Assembly (NCBI RefSeq): GCF_036173065.1
Contig: NZ_CP108041.1
Location: forward strand, 310,001 to 374,000
Direction of reading: 5' to 3'
DNA length: 64,000 nucleotides
Source of the DNA: Rhodococcus sp. NBC_00297
GTDB lineage: Bacteria > Actinomycetota > Actinomycetes > Mycobacteriales > Mycobacteriaceae
In this document: piece after piece, positions 18,488 through 27,999 of the stretch
How positions within the stretch are numbered: position 1 is the first letter of the stretch
Layout: each line of letters opens with the position of its first letter
The notes under the pieces: model-generated
Seen by the model: only the letters and a program-made list of their open reading frames with translations
The model's database searches: none
Told to the model about the DNA's origin: nothing
Position numbers and translations under genes: made by a program

Positions 18488-19570
18488 TCAGGTCTCGTCG
18501 AAGAGCGTGCGTTGCGGCTCGTTCGTCCGCACCGAGATGCCGCCGACCGCGAGATCCGGCGGGGGTGTGAGACCCATCCGCTCCCAGGCGGCGGCCGTCG
18601 CGACGCGACCGCGCGGCGTCCGCGCGATCATGCCCGCACGGACGAGGTAGGGCTCGCACACCTCCTCCACGGTGGCCGGTTCCTCCCCGACCGCGACCGC
18701 GAGCGTCGAGACCCCCACGGGCCCGCCGCCGAAGCTGCGGACGAGGGCGCCGAGCACGGCTCGGTCGAGGCGATCGAGGCCGAGCTCGTCCACGTCGTAG
18801 ACCTCGAGCGCCGCCCGGGCGACCTCGAGTGTCACGCGGCCGTCGGCACGCACCTCGGCGTAGTCCCGCACCCGGCGCAGCAAGCGGTTGGCGATGCGGG
18901 GTGTGCCGCGCGATCGTCCCGCGATCTCCGCGGCGGCATCCGCCTCGATGCGCACTCCGAGGATTCCCGCCGACCGCGTCAGGATGCGCTGCAGTTCAGG
19001 GGGGTCGTAGAAATCCATGTGCGCGGTGAAGCCGAAGCGGTCGCGCAGCGGGCCGGTGAGGGCGCCGGACCGGGTGGTGGCACCGACGAGCGTGAACGGT
19101 GCGACGTCGAGCGGAATCGAGGTGGCGCCCGGCCCCTTACCGACGACCACGTCGACGCGGAAGTCTTCCATCGCCAGGTACAGCATCTCCTCGGCCGGCC
19201 GCGCGATGCGGTGGATCTCGTCGATGAACAGCACGTCACCCTCGACGAGGTTGCTCAGCATCGCCGCGAGGTCTCCCGCTCGTTCGAGGGCCGGCCCGGA
19301 CGTCAGGCGCAGCGCCGAGTTCAGCTCCCCCGCGATGATCATCGCCATGCTGGTCTTGCCGAGTCCGGGCGGACCGGACAGCAGGATGTGGTCCGGTGTT
19401 CCGCCGCGTTGCGTCGCGCCCTGCAGGACGAGCTGCAGTTGCTCCCGCACGCGGGGCTGACCGATGAAGTCGTCGAGCGACTTCGGCCGCAGACTCGCAT
19501 CGAGATCGCCGTCGTCCGGCACCATCTCGGCGGTGACCAGTGAGTCGTCCGTGCCGTCCGGGTCCGTCAC
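18488..19570 (-). CDS. ruvB: Holliday junction branch migration helicase RuvB
   Basis: 360 aa AAA+ motor that drives branch migration with RuvA. Walker A ([14 protein letters not shown]), Walker B (VLFIDEIHR), sensor I ([19 protein letters not shown]) and the arginine finger region are intact, as is the winged-helix DNA-binding C-terminus ([14 protein letters not shown]). The GTG at 19570 overlaps the ruvA stop as GTGA. The gene ends a ruvC-ruvA-ruvB operon headed by a putative LexA box. Confidence 0.97.
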   Translation of the reverse strand: MTDPDGTDDSLVTAEMVPDDGDLDASLRPKSLDDFIGQPRVREQLQLVLQGATQRGGTPDHILLSGPPGLGKTSMAMIIAGELNSALRLTSGPALERAGDLAAMLSNLVEGDVLFIDEIHRIARPAEEMLYLAMEDFRVDVVVGKGPGATSIPLDVAPFTLVGATTRSGALTGPLRDRFGFTAHMDFYDPPELQRILTRSAGILGVRIEADAAAEIAGRSRGTPRIANRLLRRVRDYAEVRADGRVTLEVARAALEVYDVDELGLDRLDRAVLGALVRSFGGGPVGVSTLAVAVGEEPATVEEVCEPYLVRAGMIARTPRGRVATAAAWERMGLTPPPDLAVGGISVRTNEPQRTLFDET

Positions 19571-20169
19571 CGCGACCTGCCCAGGCTCACCAGGGCGGAG
19601 CGCAGAGCCTGCGCCGTTCCGACGGCGGGGTCGTCTGCCAGCACGGCATCGACGGCGGGCTCGGCCTGCTTGGCCGGGAACCCGAGGCCGAGCAGCGCCT
19701 CGACCACCTGATCACGCACCGGGCTCGACGAGTGGCCGGGTGCGGCGACACCGGCCGGACCGGACACCACCGCGTCCACCTTGTCGCGCAGTTCGACCAC
19801 GAGACGCTCGGCGCCGCGCTTGCCGATACCCGGTACCCGCATCAGGGCCGTGACGTTGCCGTCGGTCAGCGCGGTGCGCAGCGCATCGGGTTCGAGGACG
19901 GCGAGCACGGCCATGGCGAGCCGGGGACCGACGCCGGACACCGTCTGGAGCAGGCCGAAGAGATCGCGCGACGTGGCGTCCGCGAAGCCGTACAGCGTCA
20001 TGGAGTCCTCGCGCACGATCATCGAGATGACCAGGCGCGCCTCGGTTCCGCGAGAGAGCCCGGCCAGCGTCGCCGGCGTCGCATTGACGCGGTAGCCGAT
20101 GCCTGCCGCTTCCACCACCGCGTGGTCGAGGGCGATCTCGAGCACCTCGCCCCGTACCGAGCTGATCAT
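19567..20169 (-). CDS. ruvA: Holliday junction branch migration protein RuvA
   Basis: 200 aa, DNA-binding partner of RuvB. Domain I begins [28 protein letters not shown]. Two helix-hairpin-helix motifs of domain II are visible ([18 protein letters not shown] and [19 protein letters not shown]). A short linker leads to the domain III RuvB-binding region ([20 protein letters not shown]). The start overlaps the ruvC stop by ATGA. Confidence 0.97.
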   Translation of the reverse strand: MISSVRGEVLEIALDHAVVEAAGIGYRVNATPATLAGLSRGTEARLVISMIVREDSMTLYGFADATSRDLFGLLQTVSGVGPRLAMAVLAVLEPDALRTALTDGNVTALMRVPGIGKRGAERLVVELRDKVDAVVSGPAGVAAPGHSSSPVRDQVVEALLGLGFPAKQAEPAVDAVLADDPAVGTAQALRSALVSLGRSR

Positions 20170-20762
20170 CGCGGTTGCGCTCCCGTCCTCGCGGCGGCCC
20201 GCACGGCCGCGCGCTGCTGCTTCAGTTTCTTCTCGTACGCGGCCTTCGCCGCGGCCGCCTGCGCCTCGGCGGCGGCCATCCGCGCCATCATGGGTGCCCG
20301 CCAGCAGTGACAGATCGCCAGGGCGAGAGCATCGGCGGCGTCGGCGGGGCGGGGGGCCTGCTGCATGCCGAGAATGCGGGTCACCATGGCCGTCACCTGA
20401 GCCTTGTCCGCGGTGCCGTTCCCGGTGACAGCGGCCTTGACCTCGGACGGAGTGTGGAAGGCGACCGGGATACCGCGCCGGGCGGCCGCGAGGGCGATCA
20501 CTCCCCCGGCCTGCGCGGTGCCCATCGCGGTGCGCACGTTGTTCTGGGAGAACACCCGCTCGACGGCGACCACCGTGGGCCGGTGGGTGTCCAGCCAGTA
20601 CTCGGCGGACTCGGCGATCAGGAGAAGTCTCTGCGCCAGCTCCATGTCGGCCGGCGTCCGCACCACGTCGACGTCGAGCGCCGTGACCGCTCTGCCTGCG
20701 CCGGACTCGACCAGGCTCAGTCCACACCGGGTCAGCCCGGGGTCGACTCCCATGACACGCAA
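20166..20762 (-). CDS. ruvC: Crossover junction endodeoxyribonuclease RuvC
   Basis: 198 aa. Resolves Holliday junctions in recombinational repair. Acidic residues of the RNase H-like active site sit in [27 protein letters not shown] and [12 protein letters not shown]. The C-terminus adds an Ala/Lys-rich tail of about 40 residues. A TTG at 20762 is chosen because it gives the typical [14 protein letters not shown] beginning and has AGGGAG seven bases upstream; GTG at 20777 and ATG at 20807 are alternatives. Confidence 0.94.
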   Translation of the reverse strand: MRVMGVDPGLTRCGLSLVESGAGRAVTALDVDVVRTPADMELAQRLLLIAESAEYWLDTHRPTVVAVERVFSQNNVRTAMGTAQAGGVIALAAARRGIPVAFHTPSEVKAAVTGNGTADKAQVTAMVTRILGMQQAPRPADAADALALAICHCWRAPMMARMAAAEAQAAAAKAAYEKKLKQQRAAVRAAARTGAQPR

Positions 20763-20808
20763 CGCCCACTCCCTCACCGGATTCGGCCGCTCCGGACCTT
20801 CGAACACG

Positions 20809-20824
20809 TAGAACTGTTGTTCGA
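20809..20824. promoter_or_regulatory. Putative LexA (SOS) box upstream of ruvCAB
   Basis: TAGAACTGTTGTTCGA matches TCGAAC-N4-GTTCGA at 11 of 12 fixed positions and ends 46 bases upstream of ruvC. In M. tuberculosis ruvC is LexA-controlled, so this is expected biology. Confidence 0.7.
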
Positions 20825-20869
20825 TACCTTAGCGGCGAGTCGGTGACGAGTGTGGGCGGCGCGCTGGAG

Positions 20870-21625
20870 TCAGTCCTCGTCGAGCTGCGCGAGCACCTCG
20901 TCGGACAGATCGACGTTGGACCACACGTTCTGCACGTCGTCGCTGTCCTCGAGCGCGTCGATCAGCTTGAACACCTTGCGCGCTCCGTCGACGTCGACGG
21001 GCACACTGACGGACGGCTGGAAGCTGGCCTCGGCGGAGTCGTAGTCGATGCCTGCCTCCTGCAGCGCGGTGCGCACGGCGACGAGGTCGGTCGGCTCCGA
21101 GACCACCTCGAAGGTGTCCCCGTTGTCGTTGACCTCCTCGGCGCCGGCGTCGAGCACGGCCATGAGGACGTCGTCCTCGGACTGGCCGTTCTTCTCCAGC
21201 GTGACGACGCCCTTGCGGGAGAACAGGTAGGACACGGAACCCGGGTCGGCCATGTTGCCGCCGTTGCGAGTCATCGCGACGCGGACCTCGCCGGCCGCGC
21301 GGTTGCGGTTGTCGGTGAGGCACTCGATGAGGACGGCGACACCGTTGGGCCCGTAGCCCTCGTACATGATGGTCTGCCAGTCGGCGCCGCCCGCTTCCTC
21401 ACCGGCGCCGCGCTTGCGCGCACGCTCGATGTTGTCGTTGGGGACCGAGGTCTTCTTCGCCTTCTGGATGGCGTCGTACAACGTGGGGTTACCGACGGGG
21501 TCACCACCACCCGTGCGCGCGGCGACCTCGATGTTCTTCACCAACTTGGCGAAGGACTTCGATCGGCGGGCGTCGACGACAGCCTTCTTGTGCTTCGTGG
21601 TCGCCCATTTGGAGTGGCCGCTCAT
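20870..21625 (-). CDS. YebC/PmpR family protein
   Basis: 251 aa. The typical start [21 protein letters not shown] is present, then [19 protein letters not shown] and [22 protein letters not shown]. Members of this family act as transcriptional regulators, and some YebC proteins are reported to help ribosomes through proline-rich stretches. Which applies here is not evident. The ATG at 21625 has AAAGGGG upstream. It follows pdxT by 41 bases on the same strand and precedes ruvCAB, the usual actinobacterial order. Confidence 0.94.
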   Translation of the reverse strand: MSGHSKWATTKHKKAVVDARRSKSFAKLVKNIEVAARTGGGDPVGNPTLYDAIQKAKKTSVPNDNIERARKRGAGEEAGGADWQTIMYEGYGPNGVAVLIECLTDNRNRAAGEVRVAMTRNGGNMADPGSVSYLFSRKGVVTLEKNGQSEDDVLMAVLDAGAEEVNDNGDTFEVVSEPTDLVAVRTALQEAGIDYDSAEASFQPSVSVPVDVDGARKVFKLIDALEDSDDVQNVWSNVDLSDEVLAQLDED

Positions 21626-21666
21626 CGGCAATAGCCCCTTTCGTACCGGCAGAGAACGTGCCCATC

Positions 21667-22290
21667 TTACGCGGGCGTGGACGAGGTCCTTCGCTCCCGC
21701 ACCATGTCGGCGAACAGAGCGTGGACCCTGCGGTCCCCCGTGACCTCGGGATGGAACGACGTCGCGAGCACGTCGCCCTGCCGCACGGCGACGACGCGGC
21801 CCGCCGCGGGACCCTCCGGGACGGTGGCCAACACCTCGACTCCGTCGCCGACCCGCTCGACCCACGGCGCCCGGATGAACACGGCACGCATCGGCTCGCC
21901 GCCCACCCGAGCGACGTCGAGGTCGGTCTCGAAGGAGTCGACCTGACGACCGAAGGCGTTGCGCCGCACCGTGATGTCGAGGCCGTCGAGATGCACGGCA
22001 TCCGGGGTGGTGTCCAGGATGTCGGAGGCCAGCAGGATCATGCCGGCGCAGGACCCGTAGGCGGGCATACCGGCGGCGAGGCGCTCGCGGAGCGGATCGA
22101 GGAGATCGAAGATCCGCAGCAGCTTCCCCATCGTGGTCGACTCGCCGCCGGGCAGCACCAGACCGTCGACGGCGTCGAGTTCCTCGGGACGGCGCACCGT
22201 CACCGCGCTCGCACCGGCGGCAGTGAGCGCCTCGAGATGCTCTCGCACGTCACCCTGCAGCGCGAGCACCCCGATGGTCGGAGCTGTCAC
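21667..22290 (-). CDS. pdxT: Pyridoxal 5'-phosphate synthase glutaminase subunit PdxT
   Basis: 207 aa. Class I glutaminase that hands ammonia to PdxS for vitamin B6 synthesis. The glutaminase triad is visible: Cys in [12 protein letters not shown], and the His and Glu in [15 protein letters not shown]. The conserved [13 protein letters not shown] and [15 protein letters not shown] are intact. The GTG at 22290 overlaps the tesB stop (GTGA). Its partner gene pdxS lies about 1.6 kb upstream, separated by tesB and a divergent gene. Confidence 0.96.
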   Translation of the reverse strand: MTAPTIGVLALQGDVREHLEALTAAGASAVTVRRPEELDAVDGLVLPGGESTTMGKLLRIFDLLDPLRERLAAGMPAYGSCAGMILLASDILDTTPDAVHLDGLDITVRRNAFGRQVDSFETDLDVARVGGEPMRAVFIRAPWVERVGDGVEVLATVPEGPAAGRVVAVRQGDVLATSFHPEVTGDRRVHALFADMVRERRTSSTPA

Positions 22291-23138
22291 CGTGACGTCT
22301 CGAGGCCCGGCGTGTGCTGCGCCGAGCGGTCGTAGCGCATCAGACCCTCCTGCGTGACGGCCGCGACCATCCGGCCCTGACGGTCGTAGATCCGTCCCTG
22401 GGTCAACGCGCGGCCGAGGCCGGCGGAGGGCGACGTCTGGTCGTACAGCAACCACTCGTCCGCACGGAACGGGCGCAGGAACCACAACGCGTGATCGAGC
22501 GACGCGGTCTGCGTGGCGACGTCCTCGTGCGGGACCTTCGCCGAACCCAGCAGCGTCATGTCCGACATGTACGCCAGAGCGCACACGTGGAAGACCTGAT
22601 CGTCCGGCAGCGGATCGCGGTATCGGATCCAGACCTGTTGCTGCGCAGCAAAACTGGAGCTCCGGGTGATGCGGTCCTGCGGGACGAGCCGCACGTCCCA
22701 CCGGTTCCACTCCTTGTAGAACATCTTCTGCCGCAACGCCTCGTCCTCGGCGACGTCGGGGAGGTCTTCCGGACCCACCACTGCCGGCATCCGGTCCTGA
22801 TGCTCGATGCCCTCGTCCTCCACGTGGAACGACGCCGACATCGTGAAGATCGCCTTGCCGTCCTGGATGCCCGTGACCCGACGCGTGGCGAACGACCGAC
22901 CGTCGCGGATGCGGTCGACCGTGAAGACGGTGGGCTCGTTCGGGTTTCCGGGACGCAGGAAGTATCCGTGCAGCGAGTGCACGCGGAACGCGGGATCCAC
23001 CGTCTTCGCCGCGGACACCAACGACTGCCCGGCGACCTGGCCGCCGAACGTGCGCTGCAGCTGACTCGGGACGGAACTCCCGCGATAGATGTCGTTCTCG
23101 ATGCGCTCGAGCTCGAGGATCTCTTCGATTCCGGCCAT
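22287..23138 (-). CDS. tesB: Acyl-CoA thioesterase II
   Basis: 283 aa. Hydrolyses acyl-CoA to free fatty acid and CoA. A double hot-dog protein: the first half has [19 protein letters not shown] and [17 protein letters not shown]; the second has [33 protein letters not shown] with the catalytic Asp-His and the QTSPSA/GRALTQG signatures. ATG 23138 has GAAAGGG upstream. Rv2605c lies in the same place in M. tuberculosis. It is translationally coupled to pdxT although the pathways are unrelated. Confidence 0.95.
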   Translation of the reverse strand: MAGIEEILELERIENDIYRGSSVPSQLQRTFGGQVAGQSLVSAAKTVDPAFRVHSLHGYFLRPGNPNEPTVFTVDRIRDGRSFATRRVTGIQDGKAIFTMSASFHVEDEGIEHQDRMPAVVGPEDLPDVAEDEALRQKMFYKEWNRWDVRLVPQDRITRSSSFAAQQQVWIRYRDPLPDDQVFHVCALAYMSDMTLLGSAKVPHEDVATQTASLDHALWFLRPFRADEWLLYDQTSPSAGLGRALTQGRIYDRQGRMVAAVTQEGLMRYDRSAQHTPGLETSR

Positions 23139-23174
23139 GATCACCCTTTCCGGTCGGGACAGACGGGACCTGCC

Positions 23175-23238
23175 CCGCGAGTACGGCAGAAGTGTCGCAG
23201 AATCGGGCCCCGGAACGACACTTCGGCCGTACTCGCAG
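23175..23238. repeat. Intergenic palindromic element, copy 2
   Basis: Arms 23175-23197 and 23216-23238 are reverse complements with two mismatches. The arm sequence CGCGAGTACGGCAGAAGTGT is close to the arm of the palindrome at 9876. Here it lies between two divergent genes (tesB and the kinase-like gene), where a terminator is not expected. Confidence 0.85.
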
Positions 23239-23273
23239 GGGGCGGAGGCGGCGCGTCGGGCAGGATCGAGGCC

Positions 23274-23885
23274 GTGCCCCGCTTCTCCCCCACCACTCCC
23301 GACGCGGTGGTGGACCACGTCGTGGACCGCATCGACGCCGTCGACGGACGGTGTGTCGTGGCCGTCGACGGTGCGGACGCCGCCGATCCGGTGGCCTTCG
23401 CTCAGCGCGTCGTCGCCCGGCTCCGCGCGGACGGCCGCGCCGCCGATCTCGTCTCCCTGCACGACTGGGTGCGGCCCGCGTCGCTGCGACTCGAGTACGG
23501 GCACGAGGACGAACTCTCCTACCGCACCCTGTGGTTCGACTACGACGCATTGACGCGTGAGGTGATCACGGCGGTGCACAAACGCGATCAGTGGTTGCCC
23601 GCGCTGTGGGACGAGCGGTCCGATCGCTCCGCTCGCGCTCGGCCGCGAACGGCGGCGCAGAATCAGGTGGTGGTCGTCGCGGGCCCCATGCTGCTGGGGC
23701 GTGACCTCGATCTCGACGTCACGGTGGCGCTGACGCTCACCGAGCGCACCGCGTCGCGCCTCACCCCGGAGGACGAGCGCTGGACGGTGCCTGCCCTGAC
23801 GGCGCACGCGGAGCACGGCGAACGGGCGGACGTCGAGGTGCGGATGGACCACCCCGACCGCCCGGCCCTGCTCGTCGAGCGCTGA
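23274..23885 (+). CDS. Uridine kinase-like protein with degenerate P-loop
   Basis: 203 aa. The start resembles nucleoside-kinase-like P-loop proteins ([21 protein letters not shown]), but where a Walker A GxxxxGK[ST] should be the sequence is GADAADPVA, with no Lys. A later block ([18 protein letters not shown]) resembles the family's LWYDYDALRREVL region. The C-terminal part ([28 protein letters not shown]) fits as well. Kinase activity is therefore doubtful. GTG 23274 is the likely start; longer readings run through the palindrome and antisense to tesB. Confidence 0.65.
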   Translation: MPRFSPTTPDAVVDHVVDRIDAVDGRCVVAVDGADAADPVAFAQRVVARLRADGRAADLVSLHDWVRPASLRLEYGHEDELSYRTLWFDYDALTREVITAVHKRDQWLPALWDERSDRSARARPRTAAQNQVVVVAGPMLLGRDLDLDVTVALTLTERTASRLTPEDERWTVPALTAHAEHGERADVEVRMDHPDRPALLVER

Positions 23886-23909
23886 CCACCCCCGCAGACC
23901 GGAGGTGGT
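23885..23909. terminator. Possible bidirectional terminator between the kinase-like gene and pdxS
   Basis: ACCACC and GGTGGT, extended by C/G pairs on the loop side, form an 8-bp imperfect stem in the 30-base gap between convergent genes. It overlaps the kinase-like stop codon. Confidence 0.45.
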
Positions 23910-23915
23910 GTCAGA

Positions 23916-24833
23916 TCACCAGCCGCGCTCGGCGAGGCGGTGCGGCTGCGGGATCTCGTCGACGTTGATGCCGACCATGGCCTCGCCCAGGCCGCGGGAG
24001 ACCTTGGCCAGCACGTCCGGGTCGTCGAAGAAGGTGGTCGCCTTGACGATGGCGGCGGCACGCTGCTCTGGGTTGCCGGACTTGAAGATGCCGGAGCCGA
24101 CGAAGACACCCTCGGCGCCGAGTTGCATCATCATCGCGGCGTCCGCCGGGGTGGCGATGCCGCCGGCGGTGAACAGGGTGACGGGGAGCTTGCCCGCGCG
24201 GGCGACCTCGACGACGAGATCGTAGGGAGCCTGCAGCTCCTTCGCGGCGACGTACAGCTCGTCCTCGGGCAGCGACGTCAGGTGGCGGATCTGGTCACGC
24301 AGGGTGCGCATGTGCGTGGTCGCGTTGGACACGTCACCGGTGCCGGCCTCGCCCTTCGAGCGGATCATGGCCGCGCCCTCGGTGATCCGGCGCAGCGCCT
24401 CGCCGAGGTTGGTCGCACCACAGACGAAGGGAACCGTGAACTTCCACTTGTCGATGTGGTTCGCGTAGTCGGCGGGGGTCAGCACCTCGGACTCGTCGAC
24501 GTAGTCGACGCCGAGGCTCTGCAGGATCTGTGCCTCGACGAAGTGGCCGATGCGCGCCTTCGCCATGACGGGGATGCTGACCGAGGAGATGATGCTGTCG
24601 ATCATGTCGGGATCGCTCATCCGCGAGACGCCGCCCTGTGCGCGGATGTCCGCGGGCACCCGCTCGAGAGCCATGACGGCGACGGCGCCGGACTGCTCGG
24701 CGATCTTCGCCTGCTCGGCGGTGACCACGTCCATGATGACGCCACCCTTGAGCATCTCTGCCATACCGCGCTTGACGCGGGCGGTTCCGGTGGACGGAGT
24801 GGCGTCCTGCTCGGACGGGAGGGTGGTGGTCAC
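23916..24833 (-). CDS. pdxS: Pyridoxal 5'-phosphate synthase subunit PdxS
   Basis: 305 aa TIM barrel that makes PLP from ribose 5-phosphate, glyceraldehyde 3-phosphate and ammonia. Diagnostic blocks: [16 protein letters not shown] with the first catalytic Asp, [16 protein letters not shown] with the Lys-bearing [15 protein letters not shown], and the second Lys in [16 protein letters not shown]. The GTG at 24833 is chosen because GAGGAG sits six bases upstream; an ATG at 24851 would make that RBS coding. It has its own 114-base upstream region and is not adjacent to pdxT. Confidence 0.97.
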   Translation of the reverse strand: MTTTLPSEQDATPSTGTARVKRGMAEMLKGGVIMDVVTAEQAKIAEQSGAVAVMALERVPADIRAQGGVSRMSDPDMIDSIISSVSIPVMAKARIGHFVEAQILQSLGVDYVDESEVLTPADYANHIDKWKFTVPFVCGATNLGEALRRITEGAAMIRSKGEAGTGDVSNATTHMRTLRDQIRHLTSLPEDELYVAAKELQAPYDLVVEVARAGKLPVTLFTAGGIATPADAAMMMQLGAEGVFVGSGIFKSGNPEQRAAAIVKATTFFDDPDVLAKVSRGLGEAMVGINVDEIPQPHRLAERGW

Positions 24834-24947
24834 GGTGATCTCCTCAGGCATGCGGGAATGGGTGCACCGCGAGCCTAGGCTCGGCTGGACCTCGTCGCGA
24901 TAACCACTTCGACCGCACTGGCCCGCTATGGCTGCCATCACACCAGG

Positions 24948-25964
24948 TCAGTGGATGGCGCGCACGTCCGGATCGGTGCGGAGAGCCAGCACCGTGTCCG
25001 CCTCGTCGAGCAGCTCCGCCATCGCGCGCGGATAGACCGCGTCGCCCGAGGCGGCCAGTGACCGGATCTCGTCCGCCGTGCACCAGCGATGTCCGGTGAC
25101 GACGCGTCGCTCGAGCTCCGTGAAGCCTGTGCGCACCGGCTCGAACGCCTCGGCGCGGAGAGCGAAGAACAGCTCCTCCGACCGGATCACGACGCCGTCG
25201 AAGGAGAACGTCGCGGTCCGACGCCACATGGGCCCGCGCAGGTCCTCCGCCGAGGCGACCATGCCGGTCTCCTCGCGCAGTTCGCGAACGGCGGCGTCGC
25301 GCAGGGTCTCCCCCACCTCGACGCCCCCACCGATGGTGAACCAGAAATGCACGTCGGGCACAGACGGATCGTGACCCCGCAGCAGCAGCACGCGGCCGCG
25401 CCCGTCGAGCAGCACGACGCGCGCCGAGGTCCGGGTCGACGCGCCCTCGACCTCCTCGAGGGTCGCCTCGCTCTCGGAGAGCTCGAAGTAGGTCGGCATC
25501 GCGGCCGTCCCGCCGAGTCGGAGCAGGCGGACGGGTCGACGCGATCGCAGTGCGACGGTGTCGCGGACCGCGTCGTTGTGGAACCGCCGGGCGATCTGCA
25601 CCCGCGCCTCCGCGTCGGCGAGTTCGGAGATCATCTGCGGGTTCAGCCGGGCGAGGTCGATGCGGCCCAGCGCGACGGACACCGCGTTCTCGGCGCGCTC
25701 CCGGTCGGCTCGCTCCGCCCGTTCCGCCCGATCCGCGAGCGTCGTCAGGGTGCGGCTCTCCACCGATCCCGGCGCGTCCAGGGCGGCGGCGACCGCACGG
25801 GTCACCACCGACCGACGGGCAAGGGCGGCCTCGAGGGACTGCCAGGACCGGTCCGAGCGCACGTGCAGTCGGTCGAGACGGTGCGCCGTCGAGTACGCCC
25901 AGAGGCCGAGGAGCAGGACCAGCAGTGCCACGACCACGACGGCGGCGGCCACCCAGAACGTCAT
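24948..25964 (-). CDS. Membrane protein: LemA-like region fused to a NUDIX hydrolase domain
   Basis: 338 aa. One N-terminal helix (4-24) is followed by an about 130-residue helical region whose end (IARRFHNDAVRDTVAL, then PTYFELSE at about 157-164) resembles the C-terminal part of LemA proteins. The second half is a NUDIX domain with a full box at about 212-234 (GGGVEVGETLRDAAVRELRE followed by ETG). NUDIX enzymes hydrolyse nucleoside diphosphate derivatives. It matches Rv2609c in position, directly after pimA with a one-base overlap (TGATG). The LemA resemblance is by eye. Substrate unknown. Confidence 0.8.
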   Translation of the reverse strand: MTFWVAAAVVVVALLVLLLGLWAYSTAHRLDRLHVRSDRSWQSLEAALARRSVVTRAVAAALDAPGSVESRTLTTLADRAERAERADRERAENAVSVALGRIDLARLNPQMISELADAEARVQIARRFHNDAVRDTVALRSRRPVRLLRLGGTAAMPTYFELSESEATLEEVEGASTRTSARVVLLDGRGRVLLLRGHDPSVPDVHFWFTIGGGVEVGETLRDAAVRELREETGMVASAEDLRGPMWRRTATFSFDGVVIRSEELFFALRAEAFEPVRTGFTELERRVVTGHRWCTADEIRSLAASGDAVYPRAMAELLDEADTVLALRTDPDVRAIH

Positions 25965-27088
25965 CAGTCGATCACCTTCACCGTGCGACCGGCCACCGCG
26001 ACCGCTTCGTACACCCGGACGATCTGCTCCGCGACGACCGGCCAGTCGTAGGACACGGCGGCGCGGCTCGCCTGACGCACCAGGTCGGCCCGCTCGTCGT
26101 CGTTCGACAGCACGCGGATCACCGCGTCCGCCATGGCCTCGGAATCGCCCACCGGGAAGAGCACACCGGCCGTGCCGTCACGCAGCACGCGGCGGAACGC
26201 GTCCAGATTGCTCGCGACCACGGGCGCGCCCGCTGCCATGGCCTCCACCAGCACGATGCCGAAGCTCTCGCCGCCGGTGTTCGGAGCACAGTAGATGTCG
26301 GCGCTGCGCAGTGCCGACGCCTTCTCGGCGTCCGTCGTCTGGCCGAGGAAGCGGAAGTGCTTCGCCAGATCGCCGGCCTCTCGGCACAGCTTCTGCTCGT
26401 CGCCGCGGCCCACGACCAGCACCTCGATGTCCGGGAACACCGCGGCGATGGGCCGGAGCGCGGCCAGCAGGGTCTGCATGCCCTTGCGGGGCTCGTCGTA
26501 GCGGCCGATGAACACCAGCGTCCGGCCCGGCCGGGGATACCCGGGCAACAGGGGCGCCGTCGCGAACGCGGGGACGTGGACCCCGTTGGGGATCTCCACC
26601 GCATCGGACCCCAGAGCCTCCACCTGCCACCGTCGCGCCAGCTCCGAGACGGCGATGCGCCCGGCGATCTTTTCGTGATACGGGCGCAGCACACCCTGGA
26701 AGGTGCTCAGCAGCAACGACTTCGTGGTCGAGGCGTGGAACGTGGCCACGATCGGACCGTCCGCGATCTTCAGCGACAGCATCGACAGACTGGGCGCGTT
26801 CGGCTCGTGGATGTGCAGGACCTCGAACTCGCCCTTCTCGATCCACGCCCGGATGCGGGTGTAGGTCACCGGACCGAACGCCAGGCGCGCCACCGAGCCG
26901 TTGTACGGGAAGCTCAGGGCCTTGCCCGTCGAGACGACGAAGTCGGGCAGCGCCGTCTCGTCGCTCGCTGGGGCCAGGACGCTGACACGGTGACCGCGCT
27001 GGATCAGTACCTCGGCCAGTTCCGCGACGTGCGCCTGCACACCACCCGGGACGTCGAACGAGTACGGGCAGACGATGCCGATCTTCAC
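25964..27088 (-). CDS. pimA: Phosphatidyl-myo-inositol mannosyltransferase PimA
   Basis: 374 aa GT4-family GT-B glycosyltransferase that adds the first mannose from GDP-mannose to phosphatidylinositol, starting PIM/LM/LAM synthesis at the inner membrane face. The N-terminal GIVCPYSFDVPGGVQAHV and the GDP-binding Glu region GGESFGIVLVEAMAAG are intact. Middle blocks VATFHAST and FIGRYDEPRKGMQTLL match mycobacterial PimA. It overlaps the acyltransferase gene by ATGA. The pgsA-acyltransferase-pimA order is that of Rv2612c-Rv2610c. Confidence 0.96.
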   Translation of the reverse strand: MKIGIVCPYSFDVPGGVQAHVAELAEVLIQRGHRVSVLAPASDETALPDFVVSTGKALSFPYNGSVARLAFGPVTYTRIRAWIEKGEFEVLHIHEPNAPSLSMLSLKIADGPIVATFHASTTKSLLLSTFQGVLRPYHEKIAGRIAVSELARRWQVEALGSDAVEIPNGVHVPAFATAPLLPGYPRPGRTLVFIGRYDEPRKGMQTLLAALRPIAAVFPDIEVLVVGRGDEQKLCREAGDLAKHFRFLGQTTDAEKASALRSADIYCAPNTGGESFGIVLVEAMAAGAPVVASNLDAFRRVLRDGTAGVLFPVGDSEAMADAVIRVLSNDDERADLVRQASRAAVSYDWPVVAEQIVRVYEAVAVAGRTVKVID

Positions 27089-27999
27089 CGGTCGGCCTCA
27101 CCGGTCATGCGGTCACGCCGGCCCTGCGAGAGGTCGTCCCACCACAGCGGCTGCAGCATGTGCCAGTCGGCCGGATGCGCGGCGACGTTGGCGGCGAAGT
27201 GGTCGGCGAGCGACTGGGTGGCCTGCTCGACGCCGGCGGAGACGTCGATCGGGGGCTCGATCGAGAAACCCCAGCCGGTGGGGGTGAACCAGCAGTGCAC
27301 CGGGAGCAGAGCCGCACCGGTGTCGATCGCGAGACGCGCGGGCCCGGCCGGCATACGGGTCGGCTCCCCGAAGAACGTGACGGGCACCCCGTGGCGGGCG
27401 AGGTCGCGCTCACCGAGGAGGCACACGACCTTTCCGTCTCGCAGGCGCTCGGAGAGTTGCTCGAACGGCGGGCGTTCGCCGCCGCTCAGCGGGAAGATCT
27501 CGAAACCGAGGGACTCGCGGTACGCGACGAAGCGTTGGTAGAGCGACTCCGGCTTCAGCCGTTCGGCCACCGTCGTGAACTGGCCGCGGGTGCGCGTGAG
27601 CCAGACGCCCGCCATGTCCCAGTTCCCGCTGTGCGGGAGCGCGAGCACGGCGCCGCGGCCGGACGCCAGCGCCGCGTCCAGATGTTCCTGGCCGACGACG
27701 GCGTCGTCGATGGCCGCGGCCTGGGCCGCGAGATCCATGGACGGCAACCGGAACGCCTCGCGCCAGTACCGCGCGTAGGAGCGCACCGACGCCTGCACGA
27801 GGTCGTCCGGTACCGCGTCCGCGGTGGTGCCCAGCACGCGGGCGAGGTTGCGGCGCAGCTGCTCCGGTCCACCGTTGCGGCGCGCGGCGAGGTCGGCGCC
27901 GGCGTCGAAGAGTCGGGTCGCGACGCCGTCGGGCAGCGCCCGGACGACCCGCCATCCGGCGATGTATCCCGCGGCGCCGAGCCGCTCCGACAGACTCAT
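27085..27999 (-). CDS. Phosphatidylinositol mannoside acyltransferase (PatA-like)
   Basis: 304 aa LpxL/HtrB-type acyltransferase. The catalytic HX4D motif is present as PHSGNWDMAG (His-x4-Asp), followed by AERLKPESLYQRFVAYRESLG and the second block PVTFFGEPTRMPAGPARLA. In mycobacteria the enzyme (Rv2611c) transfers palmitate to the mannose of PIM1/PIM2. The ATG at 27999 overlaps the pgsA stop and its own stop overlaps pimA, so the three genes are tightly coupled. Confidence 0.93.
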   Translation of the reverse strand: MSLSERLGAAGYIAGWRVVRALPDGVATRLFDAGADLAARRNGGPEQLRRNLARVLGTTADAVPDDLVQASVRSYARYWREAFRLPSMDLAAQAAAIDDAVVGQEHLDAALASGRGAVLALPHSGNWDMAGVWLTRTRGQFTTVAERLKPESLYQRFVAYRESLGFEIFPLSGGERPPFEQLSERLRDGKVVCLLGERDLARHGVPVTFFGEPTRMPAGPARLAIDTGAALLPVHCWFTPTGWGFSIEPPIDVSAGVEQATQSLADHFAANVAAHPADWHMLQPLWWDDLSQGRRDRMTGEADR

